Below are positions 42,484-44,177 of a stretch of 44,177 nt of DNA, one piece after another. Source of the stretch: an uncultured Crocinitomix sp. (GTDB lineage Bacteria > Bacteroidota > Bacteroidia > Flavobacteriales_D > Crocinitomicaceae); assembly GCA_937136425.1 (NCBI GenBank), contig CAKZON010000005.1, positions 1 through 44,177 of the forward strand. Direction: 5' to 3'. The position numbers and the translations under genes were made by a program. The notes beneath the pieces are model-generated. The model worked only from the letters and a program-made list of their open reading frames with translations, made no database searches and was not told the origin of the DNA. Every line of letters starts with the position of its first letter. Positions within the stretch are counted from its first letter, which is position 1.

Positions 42484-43434
42484 TTAAATATTCCACTTAA
42501 CTCCAGTTTCCTTTTCTGATAAATCCCACAATTTTTCCATAGCAACTTTGTCCTTTGCATGTGGCTTTATTTCGTGAGCGCCAACCGGACCAACCCAGTT
42601 GCTTCTACCTGTTGGTCCATAAAATCCATTTTCATCAAGATTTGGTTCTGTTGCACACATCAACTCAGGATAAGCACCATTTTCAGCAGGTTGGGTTAGA
42701 GGCGTTAATTTCATAATGCCAAAAATCATTTTCATCAAAAAGCTTCCATTAGTCGAAATCAATGAAGTTCTTGAGGAGCCAGGATGGCAAGCATATGCTT
42801 TTACATCGGTTTTACCGACTGCTTGCAACCTATTATTTAACTCGTACATTGACATGATTTGAGCTAACTTACTTTGACTGTATGCATCATTTGGCGTATA
42901 GTCTTTTTCCCAACTTAAGTCATCAAATTTAATGGCTTTAATTCCCATATCATATCCTAAACTTCCAACCGAAACAATTCGACCTTTTGACTTTTCAATT
43001 AGTGGAAATAATAAACCTTGTAAGGTAAAATGCCCAAAGTAATTTACCCCCGTTTGCATTTCCCATCCTTCTTTTGTTAAGCCACGTTTTGGCGTTTGCG
43101 CAATGGCTGCATTACAAAGTAGAGCATCTATTTGCGAAACAGAATTAAGCACTTCTTGTGCTGCATTTTTAACAGAAGCCTGATCTCCTAAGTCCATTTT
43201 TATAGCTGTTACATCAATATCATTACCTAGCTCTTGTCTAAGTGCTTTAATAGTATTATTCGATTTTTGTGGATTACGATTTAGCATCACCAATTTTGCT
43301 CCTTTAGAAAGCAATATTTTTGCTGCTTCAAATCCTGTACCACTTGTTGTGCCAGTTATAACAAATGTTTTGCCTTCTAAATTCCCTATTCTTTCAGGAG
43401 TCCATCCCTGCTTTCCATATTGATTTGTTTTCAT
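42484..43434 (-). CDS. Short-chain dehydrogenase/reductase (protochlorophyllide-reductase-like SDR)
   Basis: A 316-residue protein from ATG 43434; the longer reading would add an unlike N-terminus. The cofactor motif is TGTTSGTG (27-34), then CNAAI (NNAG-like) at about 107-111. The catalytic tyrosine and lysine are Y185 and K189 (AYSQSK), with serine at 155/158. The long C-terminal part (ENGAYPELMCATEP, NGFYGPTG) is the pattern of the retinol-dehydrogenase/protochlorophyllide reductase-like subgroup. It reduces or oxidises an unknown carbonyl with NADP(H). It is the first gene of the operon. Confidence 0.92.
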   Translation of the reverse strand: MKTNQYGKQGWTPERIGNLEGKTFVITGTTSGTGFEAAKILLSKGAKLVMLNRNPQKSNNTIKALRQELGNDIDVTAIKMDLGDQASVKNAAQEVLNSVSQIDALLCNAAIAQTPKRGLTKEGWEMQTGVNYFGHFTLQGLLFPLIEKSKGRIVSVGSLGYDMGIKAIKFDDLSWEKDYTPNDAYSQSKLAQIMSMYELNNRLQAVGKTDVKAYACHPGSSRTSLISTNGSFLMKMIFGIMKLTPLTQPAENGAYPELMCATEPNLDENGFYGPTGRSNWVGPVGAHEIKPHAKDKVAMEKLWDLSEKETGVKWNI

Positions 43435-43463
43435 CTTGCTTATTTTTCTTTCGATTAATAAGA

Positions 43464-43471
43464 CAAAGGTA
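43464..43471 (-). promoter_or_regulatory. Candidate -7 box TACCTTTG for the SDR operon
   Basis: An exact TAnnTTTG match on the minus strand, 29 bases before ATG 43434. No -33 TTG lies at the normal spacing. Further upstream, the imperfect inverted pair GTTGTATAC and CATACACAAC (43511-43552) could be an operator for the AraC regulator of the same operon. Confidence 0.4.
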
Positions 43472-43754
43472 CTGTAGTCGTTGTCTTGACTTCTTATACG
43501 GTTTTTCGAATGTTGTATACTTTTTGGTTTGTTCAATCATACACAACAACCGAATAAAGTACATTAATGTGTAACGATCGCTTTATTTATTTCAAAAAAG
43601 ATAGCAAATGAAGATACTTTTGAAAAGTACCGTACTAAAGAACCTCAAACGGCATTTCGGACAAAAAAAACCAAAAGAATACTGAAATAGCTGATATCAT
43701 TGAGTTTTGAAAGTAAAAAAGCTATTCCATTTTGGATCGGCTATAAAATTGTGA

Positions 43755-43840
43755 CCCTGGCAGGATTGCTTCGCTGAAGCTCTGCGAAAGCAAGTAGAAT
43801 TACAGATCCCACCGCATTGCTTTTTACCCAAGCATAAAGT
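43755..43840. repeat. Dispersed hairpin repeat, copy C
   Basis: Starts with ACCCTGGCAGGATTGCTTCG, continues with CTGAAGCTCTGCGAAAGCAA (nearly identical to copy B) and GTAGAATTACAGATCC, and ends with CCGCATTGCT..ACCCAAGCATAA, shared with copy A. The hairpin arms TTGCTT.CGC and GCG.AAAGCAA are intact. It lies about 80 bases before the tRNA-Arg terminator. Confidence 0.75.
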
Positions 43841-43918
43841 CTAATTCCAATTGCATTGGAATCTTGCCCTTTTTTGATTTTCTATCTTATTCAAATGAGA
43901 TTTGAAACGTCATAAAAG

Positions 43919-43957
43919 CAAAAAAGTCCAACATCAAATGATGTTGGACTTTTTTTG
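43919..43957 (-). terminator. Terminator after tRNA-Arg
   Basis: A perfect 12-bp stem, AAGTCCAACATC and GATGTTGGACTT with loop AAAT, is flanked by A-run and T-run, so it can stop transcription in either direction. On the minus strand it lies right after the 3' end of tRNA-Arg. Confidence 0.85.
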
Positions 43958-44031
43958 TGAGCCCGCTAGGATTCGAACCTAGGACCGCCTCCTTAGAAGG
44001 GAGGTGCTCTATCCAGCTGAGCTACGAGCCC
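43958..44031 (-). tRNA. tRNA-Arg (anticodon TCT)
   Basis: The minus strand reads a full cloverleaf. The acceptor GGGCTCG pairs with CGGGCTC (two G-U pairs). The D-arm is GCTC..GAGC, the anticodon stem CCTCC/GGAGG with loop CTTCTAA (anticodon TCT), and the T-arm CTAGG-TTCGAAT-CCTAG. The discriminator is A. CCA is not encoded. Confidence 0.95.
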
Positions 44032-44066
44032 TCACTAAACTCTTATAAGGCGAGTTAGTCCTTTTT

Positions 44067-44100
44067 TTAAAAAACACCAAACAAAGTTTGATGTTTTTTT
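44067..44100 (-). terminator. Terminator-like hairpin after tRNA-Pro
   Basis: On the minus strand, AACATCAAAC and GTTTGGTGTT form a 10-bp stem (with G-U pairs) and a TTT loop, followed by a T-run. It lies between the two tRNA genes, so tRNA-Pro and tRNA-Arg are probably separate transcripts or attenuated relative to each other. Confidence 0.7.
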
Positions 44101-44101
44101 G

Positions 44102-44176
44102 TCGGGGTGGCAGGATTCGAACCTGCGACCTCCTCGTCCCAAACGAGGCGCGATAACCGGGCTACGCTACACCCCG
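44102..44176 (-). tRNA. tRNA-Pro (anticodon TGG)
   Basis: The minus strand reads CGGGGTG (acceptor), TAGCGTAGCCCGGTTATCGC (D-arm), CCTCG-TTTGGGA-CGAGG (anticodon TGG), GCAGG-TTCGAAT-CCTGC (T-arm) and CACCCCG with discriminator A. It is complete within the window. CCA is not encoded. Confidence 0.96.
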
Positions 44177-44177
44177 A

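Larger units (their letters stand above)
43435..43957. other. 523-base intergenic region with repeat copy C
   Basis: Apart from the SDR promoter area, repeat copy C (43755-43840) and the tRNA-Arg terminator (43919-43957), I see no gene. Very short open frames near 43608 are not supported. Confidence 0.5.

Noticed and set aside
43608..43685. Short plus-strand frame beginning MKILLKSTVLKNLK
   Set aside because: Only about 25 codons, no recognisable promoter or partner; expected by chance in an AT-rich gap.
38660..43840. Repeats considered as integron attC sites or CRISPR repeats
   Set aside because: There is no attC-type core pair, no cassette-like gene spacing and no regular array; the copies are kilobases apart.

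Overview
The window looks like chromosome from a Bacteroidota, most probably a marine or freshwater member of the Flavobacteriales. It is AT-rich throughout. One secreted protein carries a gliding-motility type C-terminal sorting domain (type IX secretion). A TPR-histidine kinase/LytTR pair, a PorT-like outer-membrane barrel and several small lipoproteins are typical of this phylum, and the tRNAs have no encoded CCA. No plasmid, phage, transposase, CRISPR array or recognisable defence system was seen.

Layout. (1) 10-15144 is a surface-polysaccharide locus made of two divergent, tightly packed operons that start from about 100 bases around 8274-8378. The minus operon (8273 down to 10) encodes a flippase, a SPASM radical-SAM protein, a SAM methyltransferase, a B12-type radical-SAM protein, a GT9 glycosyltransferase, a second B12-type radical-SAM protein and a GT87 membrane glycosyltransferase. 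The plus operon (8379-15144) encodes a Wzz-like chain-length protein, a second flippase, two O-antigen polymerase/ligase-like proteins, a GT4 and a GT26 (WecG/TagA) transferase. Nearly every junction is an ATGA/TAATG overlap or a gap of a few bases. (2) 15253-18012 holds a histidine-phosphatase lipoprotein, small proteins and two acetyltransferases. (3) 18083-20038 is a lipid block: a desaturase converging on a CDP-alcohol phosphatidyltransferase and a CarS-like CDP-lipid synthase. (4) 20116-24488 holds small membrane/unknown proteins and a LytS/LytTR two-component system. (5) 24676-34481 is a run of single genes: lipoproteins, a haloalkane-dehalogenase-like hydrolase, two Crp/Fnr regulators, a hexameric tyrosine-coordinated heme protein (HTHP), a serine hydrolase, a sirtuin and a type IX-secreted protein. 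(6) 34522-37038 holds a regulator with two AraC DNA-binding domains next to a GuaD-like deaminase with a strong leader hairpin, plus YHS and SnoaL-like genes. (7) 37382-44177 holds lipoprotein/membrane unknowns, a HAD phosphatase, an SDR-AraC-membrane protein operon and tRNA-Arg and tRNA-Pro, with three copies of a dispersed hairpin repeat in the gaps.

How the parts fit. The best candidate for undescribed biology is the minus polysaccharide operon. Three different radical-SAM enzymes and a methyltransferase are co-transcribed with a lipid-linked glycan flippase and two glycosyltransferases, which suggests a radically modified (for example C-methylated) sugar or lipid carrier. Secondary candidates are the CarS-like/CDP-alcohol transferase pair, the Crp-HTHP pair, the tandem-AraC/deaminase pair with its hairpin, and the dispersed repeat family. 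All functions are read from sequence motifs alone; no database search was possible.
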